This document shows positions 35,437-44,471 of a stretch of 64,000 bases of DNA, piece after piece. A model generated the notes under the pieces. The model saw nothing but the letters and a program-made list of their open reading frames with translations, was not told the origin of the DNA and made no database searches. The stretch comes from JADJRH01 sp046351455 (lineage in GTDB: Bacteria; Myxococcota_A; Polyangia; Polyangiales; Polyangiaceae): positions 1-64,000 of the forward strand of contig JAXLYM010000005.1 in assembly GCA_046351455.1 (NCBI GenBank), written 5' to 3'. The translations under genes were made by a program, and so were the position numbers. The stretch's first letter is position 1. Each line of letters begins with the position of its first letter.

Positions 35437-36873
35437 TCACTTCGTCGTGCCGGCGCGGCTCGCAGCCTCGGCCTCGGCGAGGCGTTTCTTCGCGTCCGCG
35501 ACGGCCGTCGGGTTCGCTTGCCCCGCGGGCAGCGCCTCCCAACCGCGGACCTCGTCGCGCAGCGCCTCCAGCGCCCCATCCTTGTCGCCGAGCTTCGTGA
35601 GGATCGCGCCCCGGAGCTTCACGTACCCGAGCTTGCGCGGCCCGTACGCCCTCGCGATCGCCCGATCCACCGCGGCCTTCGCGTCGGCGTGGCGCCCGAG
35701 CCGGTACAGCACGCTCGCGAGCCGCGCGGGCGGCTCGTACGATCCCGGCATGTCACGCTCGCGGGCCGAAAGAAGCGCGATCGCGTACCCCCCGCGGCCC
35801 AGCGTCACGTACGTCATCGCGCGGCCGTAGTCGAAGGTAGCCGCGATCTCCGGCGCCGGCGCGTCGGCCGCGGCCTTCTCCAGGATCGCGATCTTCGCCT
35901 CGTACGCGCGGCGCGCTCCGGCGGCGTCTCCGCTGTCTTCGAGCGCCTCCCCGAGCGTGCTCCACGCGTCGGCGCGATCGTCCGCGCTCGCGTCCGCGGG
36001 CGGTGACGCCGTGAACGCGCGCAGCTTCGCGATGGCCTTCGCGCGGAGCGGCGGCTGCTCCGCCTCCGGGAGGTGCTCCGCGCACGTGAGCAAGAACGAC
36101 GCGAAATCCGCCGGAATCGCGGCCCCGCGCACGTCGTCGAGGTGCGCCTCCCCGAGCTTCGCGCAGCCGGCCCAGTCCTTGGCGCTGTACAGCGCGAACA
36201 GCCACCCCGCGAGCACCTCCGACCTCCGCGCGTGATCGACCGGCAGCTTCGCCGCGGCCCGCTCGAACAGCTTCGCGGCGCCCGCCGGATCGCCTCCGGC
36301 CTGCGCGGCGCGCGCCTCCGCGATCATCCGCGCCGGATCGCCTTCGGGCAGCGAGCCCGCGCGCGACGCCTCCGCCACCGCGACGCTGTCCTCGATGAAC
36401 GCGCGCAGCTCCGCGAGCGACGCGCTCCCGGGCCACGCGCCCGTCACCTTGTCCGTCGCCGGATCCAGCACGAAGAACATCGGCCACACGTTCACCTGGT
36501 GGCGCTCCAGGAACTTCGCCGAGCTCTCCCGATCCGAGTCGATCGACGCGAACAGCACGCGCGAGGCGAGCGGCGCGAGCGACGGATCCTGCAAGACGTA
36601 GTTCTTCATCGAGAGGCACGTGTGGCACCACGGCGCCCACACATCGACGAAGAGCGCCTTCCCCTCGGCCTTCGCGCGCGCCGTCGCGCCCTCGATGTCG
36701 TCCTCCACGTACACGACGCGGGACACGTTGACGTGCGCTGTCGGGGGCTGCACCCCTTCCGCGGCGTTCGCCGCTCCCGGCGCGGCGGCCGGACCCATCG
36801 GCGCGCACCCCGCGACGCCCATCGCGAGAGCCCCCACGAGACCGAAGCGACGCGACGACACGCTCTTCACCAT
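35437..36873 (-). CDS. Thioredoxin-fold lipoprotein with TPR region
   Basis: A 478-aa exported protein. A lipobox-type signal ends MGVAGC (Cys23). The thioredoxin-like domain (about 55-165) has the active-site WCHTC (Cys83, Cys86), like DsbD C-terminal and thiol-reducing domains. The remainder is helical and TPR-like (GDPAGAAKLFERAAA, LGEALEDSGDAAGARRAYEAK, LYRLGRHADAKAAVDRAIA). It would act in the periplasm in disulfide reduction or redox control (family knowledge); the partner is unknown. The DUF2169 gene lies upstream of nothing here: both are transcribed leftward and this one is 42 bp ahead of it, so co-transcription is possible. Confidence 0.87.
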   Translation of the reverse strand: MVKSVSSRRFGLVGALAMGVAGCAPMGPAAAPGAANAAEGVQPPTAHVNVSRVVYVEDDIEGATARAKAEGKALFVDVWAPWCHTCLSMKNYVLQDPSLAPLASRVLFASIDSDRESSAKFLERHQVNVWPMFFVLDPATDKVTGAWPGSASLAELRAFIEDSVAVAEASRAGSLPEGDPARMIAEARAAQAGGDPAGAAKLFERAAAKLPVDHARRSEVLAGWLFALYSAKDWAGCAKLGEAHLDDVRGAAIPADFASFLLTCAEHLPEAEQPPLRAKAIAKLRAFTASPPADASADDRADAWSTLGEALEDSGDAAGARRAYEAKIAILEKAAADAPAPEIAATFDYGRAMTYVTLGRGGYAIALLSARERDMPGSYEPPARLASVLYRLGRHADAKAAVDRAIARAYGPRKLGYVKLRGAILTKLGDKDGALEALRDEVRGWEALPAGQANPTAVADAKKRLAEAEAASRAGTTK

Positions 36874-36989
36874 GGAACCTGATCCTTCGAAAAAAGAAGC
36901 CTCACGGGAGCGTGCATCGAAGAGAGCCGCCGCGCGACCGCTCGCTCTGGGGACGATCGCCCCACGAGGACGCGGGGATTCGTGCGCGT

Positions 36990-37020
36990 GGGGAGCGCTC
37001 GGCGAGGCGGGGCGCTCCCC
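36990..37020 (-). terminator. Hairpin downstream of 37033 gene
   Basis: GGGGAGCGC (36990-36998) and GCGCTCCCC (37012-37020) form a perfect 9-bp stem with a 13-nt loop, 12 bp past the minus-strand stop. No T-run follows. It could be a terminator or an RNA-stability hairpin. Confidence 0.5.
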
Positions 37021-37032
37021 GCGCCCCCGACA

Positions 37033-38121
37033 TCACTTCGTCACCGGATCTCCGGTCTTCACCACTTCCAGATCCCGGCCCTTGATGCGGCTGATCTGCT
37101 TCATCTCGTCCCCCAGCCACCGCGGATCCGGCGCGCCGCTGATGAAGAAGTCGGAGCCGTTGTCCGCGAGGATCATCCCGTAGCGCTTCAGCGCCTTCAG
37201 GATCACCTGCACGTTCGGCGAGAAGCCGTCGATGTTGTAGCTCGACTTGAGGCGCACCCACATGCCCATCGGCGGCAGCTTCGGGTCCTTCTTGTCGGAC
37301 GCGAAATGGCTCGCCGGGTAGACGTACGCGCGCTGCGTCACCTTCGCCGTGAAGCGCAGCGCGTGGTTGATCGCCTTCTTTTCGAGCACCTCGTCCGCCC
37401 GCACGAGGCCGGGGAAGATCGCGAGGCCCGCGGCGTCCGCGCTCGTCCAGCCGGTCGGACGCTGCTTGTTCGTCTTCAAGTCGAAGATCGCGCCGCAGCC
37501 CGCCTTCCACTTGTTGCCGTCGAGCTTCGCCTGCCACAGCTCGTAAAGGAGCCAGTTGTCCGTGTCGATCATCAGGATGTGACGATCCGGACCGCGCTCG
37601 ATCATCGGGTTATCGGGGATCGGGTACGGCCCCGGATCGCTCTCGTCCGCGTACTCGAACGCGACGGGGAGCTTGCGCGCGTTGCCGCGAACGTACTGGT
37701 ACGGGATGCCGAAGCCGGGCTTGCCGTCGCTGAGATCCGGCGCGCTCCAGTCGGCGTGCAGCGGCGTGTCGAGGCCCATCGAATCGAGCCATTTCGCGCC
37801 CTGCGGATCCGTCGGCAGCCCCGAGACGTCGCGGTTCCAGAAGTGGTCCGGCGGGAACACCGTGCGCTCCGATAAGCGTGGCAACGCTGGGGTCGCCGCT
37901 GGAGCCGCGGTGGGCGCGGCGTCGCTCGATCCGTCCGCGGCGTCGGCGCCCGCGTCGTCCACGAGGAGGCCCTGTTCGCGCTCCCAGACCTCCCACTCGT
38001 AGGGCACGCGGTCCGTGTACACGATGGGATCCACCGAGCTGCACGCCGCCGCCGTCCCCATGGCGACGGCGCATCCGCCTGCGAGCGCGACGAGGCACCA
38101 GCGCGAGGTGTTTCGGGTCAT
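37033..38121 (-). CDS. Secreted lipoprotein of unknown function
   Basis: A 362-aa lipoprotein with signal MTRNTSRWCLVALAGGCAVAMGTAAAC and Cys27. A Ala/Asp/Pro linker is followed by a compact domain (about 90-362) with conserved-looking motifs FPPDHFWNRDVSGLP, GPDRHILMIDTDNWLLYELW, GIPYQYV and NGSDFFISGAPDPRW. The latter pattern recalls conserved secreted proteins of soil actinobacteria and myxobacteria of unknown function. No hydrolase or binding motif is certain. It follows its own promoter region after the RuvX gene, 87 bp away on the same strand. Confidence 0.83.
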   Translation of the reverse strand: MTRNTSRWCLVALAGGCAVAMGTAAACSSVDPIVYTDRVPYEWEVWEREQGLLVDDAGADAADGSSDAAPTAAPAATPALPRLSERTVFPPDHFWNRDVSGLPTDPQGAKWLDSMGLDTPLHADWSAPDLSDGKPGFGIPYQYVRGNARKLPVAFEYADESDPGPYPIPDNPMIERGPDRHILMIDTDNWLLYELWQAKLDGNKWKAGCGAIFDLKTNKQRPTGWTSADAAGLAIFPGLVRADEVLEKKAINHALRFTAKVTQRAYVYPASHFASDKKDPKLPPMGMWVRLKSSYNIDGFSPNVQVILKALKRYGMILADNGSDFFISGAPDPRWLGDEMKQISRIKGRDLEVVKTGDPVTK

Positions 38122-38208
38122 ACGGCCCGCGAACTTACCAGAGAAATGCGGCCCCCGGGTCGCCTCCCCGCCCGGTCGTGGACGATCGCGCCGGCTGCGT
38201 GCCTCCCC

Positions 38209-38634
38209 TCACGAGGACGCCGAGCGCGTGTCCAGCCACGCCTGCAACAGCACCGCGGCCGACGCGCTGTCGATGTGCGCGCGCTGCGCCTTCCTGGCCT
38301 TGCCGCCCTCCGACAGACGCCGCGACGCCTCCATCGTCGTGAGCCGCTCGTCCATCAGCTCCACCTCGCGACCGGACGCGTTCGCGAGCGCCACCGCGAA
38401 CCTCTGCGCGCGATCGGCCGCGGCCCCGAGGCCTCCGCCCATCTCGATCGGGAGCCCCACCACGAAGCGCCCGATCTCCTCTTCCTCCGCGAGGCTCACG
38501 AGCGACGCGAGCAGCGCCTTGCGGTTCGTGCCGTCGAGCGCCGGACGCGGGTGAGCCATCGACCCGAGCTCGTCCGAGACCGCCACGCCGACGCGCACCT
38601 TGCCGAGATCCACCGCGCAGACCCGCGTCTTCAT
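38209..38634 (-). CDS. ruvX: Putative pre-16S rRNA nuclease / Holliday junction resolvase RuvX (YqgF)
   Basis: A 141-aa RNase H-fold nuclease, the usual length. Motifs are VDLGKVRVGVAVSD near the N-terminus, FVVGLPIEMGG, DERLTTMEA and the C-terminal HIDSASAAVLLQAWLD, which together provide the acidic catalytic residues. It processes 16S rRNA 5' ends in Escherichia coli and has been linked to Holliday junctions. The start ATG at 38634 gives the standard N-terminus MKTRVCAVDLGK; upstream in-frame codons up to 38715 are not typical for the family. Confidence 0.93.
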   Translation of the reverse strand: MKTRVCAVDLGKVRVGVAVSDELGSMAHPRPALDGTNRKALLASLVSLAEEEEIGRFVVGLPIEMGGGLGAAADRAQRFAVALANASGREVELMDERLTTMEASRRLSEGGKARKAQRAHIDSASAAVLLQAWLDTRSASS

Positions 38635-38810
38635 CGCAACCACGCGCGCACTATAGCCTGCCCGAAAAGTGCGACGCCCACCTCGGCGCTTGACCCTTTC
38701 GTTGCTTGCGTCCATAAGCCGGGCCGCCTCATGAACCCGCGTTCGGTCACAGGAATGCGCCGCCCCGTCCTCGCCGAGCCCTCACGCTCGACACGTCGCG
38801 AGGACCCGCG

Positions 38811-40547
38811 TTGAAGCTGCGCTCCCTTTCGCGCGTCGCGCCGTTCGTCACCGCCCTCGGAGCAGCCATCGCGGTGACGGCGGTCCCGTCCATCGCGCGC
38901 GCGCAGTTCCCCGGCGGCATGGGTGGGATGGGGCCGGGCATGGGCCCCGGCGGCATGGGCTCTGGCATGGGCAGCCAGAAGAAGAAGCCGCAGCCCAAGC
39001 AAGAGGGCCCCGAGACGCACGCCGCCTCCGGAGCGGACGACGCCCCGCGCATGCCCACGCAGGAGCCGACGCTCCCGGAAGATCCGCTCGCGCTCCCGAA
39101 GGCCTCGACGCTGCGCCTCGGCACCGACTCGGACCCGCAGAAGTGGGACTTCGGCCGCACGGACGAGACGCGCCGCCGCTTCTACGGCCCGTACTACTCG
39201 GAGGAGAGCGGCAAATACCGCTTCCGCACGGTCTTCCCGCTCTGGGCCGAGCGCACGATGCCCGGCGACCGGACGAGCCTGTACACGCCGTTCTACTTCC
39301 AGCGCCGCAACCAGAACCACGACGCGGACGTGCTGTTTCCGCTGTTCTGGCGCCTCCGCAACTTCGACACGACGACCACGATCATCGGCCCGTACGGCAG
39401 CCGTGAGCGGAAAGGCACCAAGGACTCTCCGGGCCGCTCGGACTCGTGGCTCGCGCCCTTCGTGTTCCAGGGCCACAGCGACGACGGGAGCGCCTACTTC
39501 CACATCCCGCCGCTCCTCACCTTCATGTCGCACGACAAGAAGGGCGGCTTCAACATGGCGGGCCCGGCCTTCTGCAAGTGGCAGGGCGGCAGCGTGTGTG
39601 ACCCGCGCACGGCCGACAAGCTCGATATGGGGGTGGCCCCCCTCTACTTCTTCGGAAAGGACGAGACATCAGAATACGAGCTGATGCCTCCCCTCCTCCA
39701 TTACTACAGCTACAACGACGTCGGCGATCAGTCGCTGAACGTGTGGGGCCCGTACGTCCGCCGCCACTCGCGCGAGAACGACTCCACGTGGGTGCTCCCG
39801 TTCTATTACCACTCGTGGGCGAAGAACGAGGACAGCCTCACCATCTTCCCGTTCGTTCATTACAGCTACAAGGGCAACTCCCACCTTCTGGCGACTCCGC
39901 TGTTCGTCGAGTCGAAGGGAGAGGACGGCTCGTCGACGTTCGTGACCTGGGGCTACGCGCGCCACCGCGGCCGGACGGAGCTCGACATGATCACGCCTCT
40001 TTACTGGGAGTACCGGGATCCGGACATCCAGCTCAAGCGGCAGGTCTTCTTCCCCTTCTTCTACCGCAGCGTCTCGGCCCGGAGCGAGGACCTCGCGATC
40101 TTCCCGTTCTACGGCCACTTCGTGCAGAAGGGCGTGTCGGACACGACGTGGGTGACCCCCCTCTTCCGCCACAAGACGGACCTCACGGGCTGGGAGACGG
40201 ACCTCTTCCCCTTCGTCTACGCGGGCCGCGAGAACCAGAAGGCGCACACGGTCATCGCGCCGTTCTTCTGGGACTTCTCGTCCCCGCGCTCGCGCACCAC
40301 GATCGCGCTGCCGGTGTTCTTCCGCTTCGAGGACGAGGAGACCATCAGTCAGCTCGCCTTGAATACATACTACAAAGAGAAGAAGGTCACCGGAGAGTGG
40401 GAGTTCCACTTCTTCCCCTTCGTCAACTTCGGGGAGACGAAGCAGGGCCACTACTGGAACTTCCTCTACGGCCTCGCGGGCTATCAACAGGAAGGCACCA
40501 AGGTCAAGATCAAGGCCTTGTACTTCCCGATCACCCTGAGCGAGTAG
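38811..40547 (+). CDS. Secreted protein made of FPxF/YxxS beta repeats
   Basis: A 578-aa exported protein using a TTG start (38811) with GAGG before it. The signal peptide ends ARAQF; a Gly/Met-rich stretch (about 35-62) and a Pro/Lys-rich linker follow. Residues 120-560 hold a recurring unit of about 20-45 residues centred on [LF]FP[LF][FY]xxxxxxxxxxTWV[LT]P[LF][FY], for example VLPFYYHSWAKNEDSLTIFP, TPLFRHKTDLTGWETDLFPF, APFFWDFSSPRSRTTIALPV. Alternating aromatic/Pro strands suggest a long beta-solenoid or barrel. No named family is recognised. It may be an outer membrane or surface protein. Confidence 0.83.
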   Translation: MKLRSLSRVAPFVTALGAAIAVTAVPSIARAQFPGGMGGMGPGMGPGGMGSGMGSQKKKPQPKQEGPETHAASGADDAPRMPTQEPTLPEDPLALPKASTLRLGTDSDPQKWDFGRTDETRRRFYGPYYSEESGKYRFRTVFPLWAERTMPGDRTSLYTPFYFQRRNQNHDADVLFPLFWRLRNFDTTTTIIGPYGSRERKGTKDSPGRSDSWLAPFVFQGHSDDGSAYFHIPPLLTFMSHDKKGGFNMAGPAFCKWQGGSVCDPRTADKLDMGVAPLYFFGKDETSEYELMPPLLHYYSYNDVGDQSLNVWGPYVRRHSRENDSTWVLPFYYHSWAKNEDSLTIFPFVHYSYKGNSHLLATPLFVESKGEDGSSTFVTWGYARHRGRTELDMITPLYWEYRDPDIQLKRQVFFPFFYRSVSARSEDLAIFPFYGHFVQKGVSDTTWVTPLFRHKTDLTGWETDLFPFVYAGRENQKAHTVIAPFFWDFSSPRSRTTIALPVFFRFEDEETISQLALNTYYKEKKVTGEWEFHFFPFVNFGETKQGHYWNFLYGLAGYQQEGTKVKIKALYFPITLSE

Positions 40548-40589
40548 AGCGGGGTTCGCTCGCCGGGACGGTGGTAGCTTGGTTTTCGT

Positions 40590-40640
40590 GGGATTTTACA
40601 AGGGGGCTTTCGCCCCCTCGTATCACTCCCCCCCACGGTC
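40590..40640 (+). repeat. Dispersed hairpin repeat, family A, copy 2
   Basis: Core GGGGGCTTTCGCCCCC, a slightly longer loop (CTTTCG) than other copies, flanked by ATTTTACAA and TCGTATCACTCCCCC. It lies 43 bp after the beta-repeat gene in sense orientation and points at the convergent Cys-repeat gene. Confidence 0.82.
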
Positions 40641-40646
40641 ATCACC

Positions 40647-42311
40647 TCATTGCGGGCAGCCGCCGCCCTCGACGCACGCGATCACGTTCGGCGCGCCGGG
40701 GTAGGTGCAGCAGTTGTCGTAGTTGCCCACGCACTCCGCGGCGCACGGGCAGGCGTTGCACGTCTCGGCCAGACGCCAGTTGCGGCAATTGCCCTCCACG
40801 CACACCTCGTCCGAGTTGCAGCGGTTCTGCTGATCGCAGCCGCCGCAGTGCAGAGGATCGGTGTTGGTGTCGACGCACGCGCCGTTGCAGTTCTGGGCGT
40901 TCTGGCACTGCTGCACGCACTGGCCGTTCTGGCAGACGTTGCCGTTCTGGCATTGATTGCCGACCGCGCCGCAGTTCTGCGGGCTCGACTTCAGATCCAC
41001 GCAGTTCTGGCCGACGAGCGTGAGCCCCGGCTTGCACACGCAACTGCCCGCGCTGCAGAACCGCGTCGACGGACAGTTGTTGTTGCACATGCCGCAGTGG
41101 AGCGGGTCGTTCGTCAGATCCGTGCAGGTCTGCGCGTTGAACCCGCACGACGTGAGGCCCACCGGACATGCGCACTGGCCCGACACGCACGACCCGATGA
41201 CGTCGCAGTTGTGGCCGCACGCGCCGCAGTTGTTGATGTCCTTGGAGAGGTCCGCGCACGTGTTGTTGCACGCCACCTCCCCCATGGGGCACACGCACGC
41301 GCCGGACACGCACGTGGAGCCCATCGGGCAGCCGTTGCCGCACTGACCGCAGTTCATCATGTCGCTGGAGAGGTCCGCGCAGACGCCCTGTTGCTCGCAC
41401 GCGACGGTGCCCGCCGGGCACGCCGTGCACTGGCCGGACACGCAGCTCTGCCCCTGCAGACACTGATTCTGGCAGCTCCCGCACGCCTTCGGATCGCTCG
41501 CGAGGTCCGCGCAGATGCCTTGTTGCTGGCACGCCACGGTCCCCGCGGGGCACGCCGTGCACTGGCCGGACACGCACATCTGCCCGACGAGGCAGCTGTG
41601 GCCACACTGACCACAATCCGTCGTGCTGGTGGAGAGATCCACGCACCCGTCCGGGCACGTCACGAGGCCCACGTTGCACTCACAGAGGCCGGCGTTGCAC
41701 GTCGCGTCGGCGAAGCAGGCCTTTCCGCACGTGCCGCAGTTGGCCTCGTCCGTCTGCAGATCGGCGCACGCCGCGCCGCAGTCCTGGGTGCCGCCCGGAC
41801 AGGCGCATTGCCCGGACACGCACGTCGCGCCGTCCGGACACTTCGTCCCGCAGGCGCCGCAGTTCAATGGGTCGGTGGAGAGGTCCGCGCAGCCTCCGTT
41901 CGCCTCGCACTGCACGGTGCCCGGCCCGCACTCGCACTTACCGGCCGTGCACGTCCCGCCGGAGCCGCACGACACGTCGCACGCGCCGCAGTGGCTCGGA
42001 TCGGTGGAGAGATCCGCGCAGGCGTCTCCGCACGTCACCTGCCCGGTCGAACAGCCGCACTGGCCGGCGGTGCACACGCCGCCCGTCGGACAGGCGGTCC
42101 CGCAAGCGCCGCAGTTGGCCGCGTCCGTCTGCGTGTCCACGCATGTGCCGCCACAGTCCACTTGCGGGGACGCGCACCCGGAGCTGCTCGACGTGGTCGT
42201 GCCCGTCGTGCTCCCGCCGCCGCCGCTGCCGTTGGAGTCGCTCCCACAGCCCACCAAGCCGGACAGCGCCACGAGGCACGCCGCCGCGGCCGCCCAGAGA
42301 GATTTCGTCAT
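40647..42311 (-). CDS. Cys-rich repeat lipoprotein (eleven modules)
   Basis: A 554-aa lipoprotein. Signal MTKSLWAAAAACLVALSGLVGCG places the lipid Cys near residue 22. After a Gly/Thr/Ser linker there are eleven copies of a roughly 42-residue module, CxDLxTDxxNCGxCGxxCxxGxxCxxGxCxC, with AACPAGTVACxQQGxCADLSSD in neighbours at about 255-325 being nearly duplicated. The 40647 and 42365 genes are tandem paralogues on the same strand. Disulfide-rich surface proteins of this kind are frequent in myxobacteria. The function is not known. Confidence 0.88.
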   Translation of the reverse strand: MTKSLWAAAAACLVALSGLVGCGSDSNGSGGGGSTTGTTTSSSSGCASPQVDCGGTCVDTQTDAANCGACGTACPTGGVCTAGQCGCSTGQVTCGDACADLSTDPSHCGACDVSCGSGGTCTAGKCECGPGTVQCEANGGCADLSTDPLNCGACGTKCPDGATCVSGQCACPGGTQDCGAACADLQTDEANCGTCGKACFADATCNAGLCECNVGLVTCPDGCVDLSTSTTDCGQCGHSCLVGQMCVSGQCTACPAGTVACQQQGICADLASDPKACGSCQNQCLQGQSCVSGQCTACPAGTVACEQQGVCADLSSDMMNCGQCGNGCPMGSTCVSGACVCPMGEVACNNTCADLSKDINNCGACGHNCDVIGSCVSGQCACPVGLTSCGFNAQTCTDLTNDPLHCGMCNNNCPSTRFCSAGSCVCKPGLTLVGQNCVDLKSSPQNCGAVGNQCQNGNVCQNGQCVQQCQNAQNCNGACVDTNTDPLHCGGCDQQNRCNSDEVCVEGNCRNWRLAETCNACPCAAECVGNYDNCCTYPGAPNVIACVEGGGCPQ

Positions 42312-42364
42312 AAGGCCTCCTAGAGAACCGTTAGATCACAGTCCCGGAACAAAGAAAAGGAGCC

Positions 42365-43261
42365 TCATCCACCCTGGCAGTTGCCCATCACGCACTGTTG
42401 TTGGTTGTCGCACTGCTTCTGGCACTCGCCGCAGTGGTTCTTGCTGGTCTGGAGATCGACGCAGCCTGCCTGACCGCCGCAGTACGTCAGGCCCGCGCCG
42501 CACGTGCACTGGCCGGACACGCACATCGACCCGTTGCCGTTGCACTGCTGACCGCATTGTCCGCAGTTGTTCGGATCGTTCGAGAGGTTCGCGCACCCGA
42601 TGTCGCCGGGGCACAAGACCTGTCCGGAGGCGCACTGGCACTGACCCGACACGCACAGACCGGCGCCGCAGCTCTTCCCGCACATGCCGCAGCTCGTCGG
42701 ATCGCTGGAGAGATCCACACAGCCGATCTGATTGCCACACAGCGTCTGACCGGAGGCGCACTGGCACTGACCGGACACGCACGTCCCGGAGCCGCAGTTC
42801 TTCCCGCACATGCCGCAGTTCGACTGGTCGCTGGAGAGATCCGCGCAGGCGCCGGGGCACTCCACGGTCCCGTTCGGGCAGGCGCCGCACTGGCCCGAGG
42901 TGCACTCTTGCCCTGTCTTGCAGGCCTTGTCGCAGTTACCGCAGTGGGTCGGGTCGGACGCGAGATCGAAGCACCCGTCCTGGCAGTTCACGAGGCCGCT
43001 GCCGCACTGGCATGCTCCCGCGACGCACAGCGCGCCGACGGGACAGGTGATGTTGCCGCACGGCACGCCGGTCTCGGTGCTGGTGGTGCCGGTCGTGCCG
43101 CCCATGCTGGTGCCGGCCGTCCCGGAGGCGCCGCCGCCCCCGTTGGGCACGAACGTATCCGTACCGCCGCACCCCGCGACGGACGCGGCGCCCGCGAGGC
43201 CGAGGGCGACGAACAGGAACGACAACGAGGCACGGGAGAAAGGAAGAGCTCGCTCGAACAT
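42365..43261 (-). CDS. Cys-rich repeat lipoprotein (five modules)
   Basis: A 298-aa lipoprotein, paralogue of the downstream neighbour. Signal MFERALPFSRASLSFLFVALGLAGAASVAGC, then a Gly/Thr-rich linker (GGTTGTTSTETG) and five modules of the type CADLSSDxSNCGMCGxxCGxGxCVSGQCQCASGQ. The ATG at 43261 is preceded by GGAG at a fair distance. Adjacent family members with five and eleven modules suggest expansion or contraction by unequal exchange. The function is unknown. Confidence 0.87.
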   Translation of the reverse strand: MFERALPFSRASLSFLFVALGLAGAASVAGCGGTDTFVPNGGGGASGTAGTSMGGTTGTTSTETGVPCGNITCPVGALCVAGACQCGSGLVNCQDGCFDLASDPTHCGNCDKACKTGQECTSGQCGACPNGTVECPGACADLSSDQSNCGMCGKNCGSGTCVSGQCQCASGQTLCGNQIGCVDLSSDPTSCGMCGKSCGAGLCVSGQCQCASGQVLCPGDIGCANLSNDPNNCGQCGQQCNGNGSMCVSGQCTCGAGLTYCGGQAGCVDLQTSKNHCGECQKQCDNQQQCVMGNCQGG

Positions 43262-43411
43262 GATGGCTCCGTGAGGTTCAGCCGAGCGCACCTCCGCCCT
43301 CCGAGAGACCGCCTCCCGCGGACGCACACGGCTGCTCGACGGCTCTCAAAGAGAGGCTCGCGCTGGGGCACAATGGCTCAAGAAAGAGAGATGCTGTAGG
43401 GTGCGCCCGTC

Positions 43412-44392
43412 ATGCGCATCCTCTCCGGAATTCAGCCTTCGGGCGAGCCGCACCTCGGGAACTACTTCGGCGCGATCGAGCAGCACCTGCGCCTCCAGGA
43501 CCAGGGCGACGCCTTCTATTTCATCGCCGACTACCACGCGCTCACCACGGTCCACGACGCGGCCAAGGTCCGGGAGCTGACCACGGAGGTCGGCGCGATC
43601 TACCTCTCGCTCGGCCTCGATCCGAAGAAGGCGACGTTCTTCCGCCAGTCGGACGTGCCCGAGGTGACGGAGCTCGCGTGGTTCCTGATGACGGTGACGG
43701 GGATGGGCCTCCTGGAGCGCGCGCACTCCTACAAGGACAAGATCGCCAACAACATCACGCCGAGCGTGGGCCTCTTCACGTACCCGGCGCTGATGGCGGC
43801 GGACATCCTGATCTACAAGTCCAACGTGGTGCCGGTCGGTCAGGACCAGGTGCAGCACGTCGAGATCACGCAGGACATGGCGCAGTCGTTCAACGCGGCC
43901 TTCAAGAAAGAGGTGTTCGTGCGCCCGGAGCCGCGCCTCTCGAAGACGCCGAAGGTCCCCGGCATCGACGGCCGCAAGATGTCGAAGAGCTACGGCAACG
44001 CGATCCCGATCTTCGCGCGGGGCAAGCGGCTGAAGAAGATCGTCGGGACGATCGCGACCGACTCGAAGGACTACACGACGGAGCCGCTCGATCCGACGAC
44101 GGACAAGGTGTTCGCGCTGTACGAGCTGTTCGCGACCGACGAGGAGAAGGCCGCGATGGTGGACCGCTACGTGAACGATCGCGCCTTCGGTTACGGCCAC
44201 GCGAAGCAGGCGCTGATGGCGAAGATGGAGGAGCGCTTCGGCCCCGCGGCGGACCGCTTCGAGGCGCTGAAGGCGAACCCGTCCGAGGTGGAGGACGTCC
44301 TCCGCGAAGGAGCCCGCCGCGCCCGCGCGATCGCCCGCCAAACAGTGGACGAAGCGCGCGAAGCCGTCGGCCTCGGCCGCATGCTGACCTGA
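43412..44392 (+). CDS. trpS: Tryptophanyl-tRNA synthetase
   Basis: Class I aminoacyl-tRNA synthetase that charges tRNA-Trp. The 326-aa length is typical for bacterial TrpS. The HIGH-like motif is PHLGNY in SGIQPSGEPHLGNYFGA (about 5-22) and KMSKS is GRKMSKSYGN (about 187-196). GQDQVQHVEIT is the conserved tryptophan-binding region. It is divergent from the Cys-repeat gene and followed 15 bp later by a family A repeat. This is the clearest housekeeping gene in the region. Confidence 0.97.
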   Translation: MRILSGIQPSGEPHLGNYFGAIEQHLRLQDQGDAFYFIADYHALTTVHDAAKVRELTTEVGAIYLSLGLDPKKATFFRQSDVPEVTELAWFLMTVTGMGLLERAHSYKDKIANNITPSVGLFTYPALMAADILIYKSNVVPVGQDQVQHVEITQDMAQSFNAAFKKEVFVRPEPRLSKTPKVPGIDGRKMSKSYGNAIPIFARGKRLKKIVGTIATDSKDYTTEPLDPTTDKVFALYELFATDEEKAAMVDRYVNDRAFGYGHAKQALMAKMEERFGPAADRFEALKANPSEVEDVLREGARRARAIARQTVDEAREAVGLGRMLT

Positions 44393-44407
44393 GAAAAAGT
44401 CGAAAAT

Positions 44408-44458
44408 TGTCGGATTTACAAGGGGGCTCCGCCCCCTCGTTTCACTCCCCCGCTGCGG
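44408..44458 (+). repeat. Dispersed hairpin repeat, family A, copy 3
   Basis: Core GGGGGCTCCGCCCCC with left flank GTCGGATTTACAA (the same 13 bases as copy 1) and right flank CTCGTTTCACTCCCCCGCTG. It follows the trpS stop in sense orientation and faces the convergent kinase gene. Confidence 0.85.
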
Positions 44459-44471
44459 AGAGGGGACGTTT

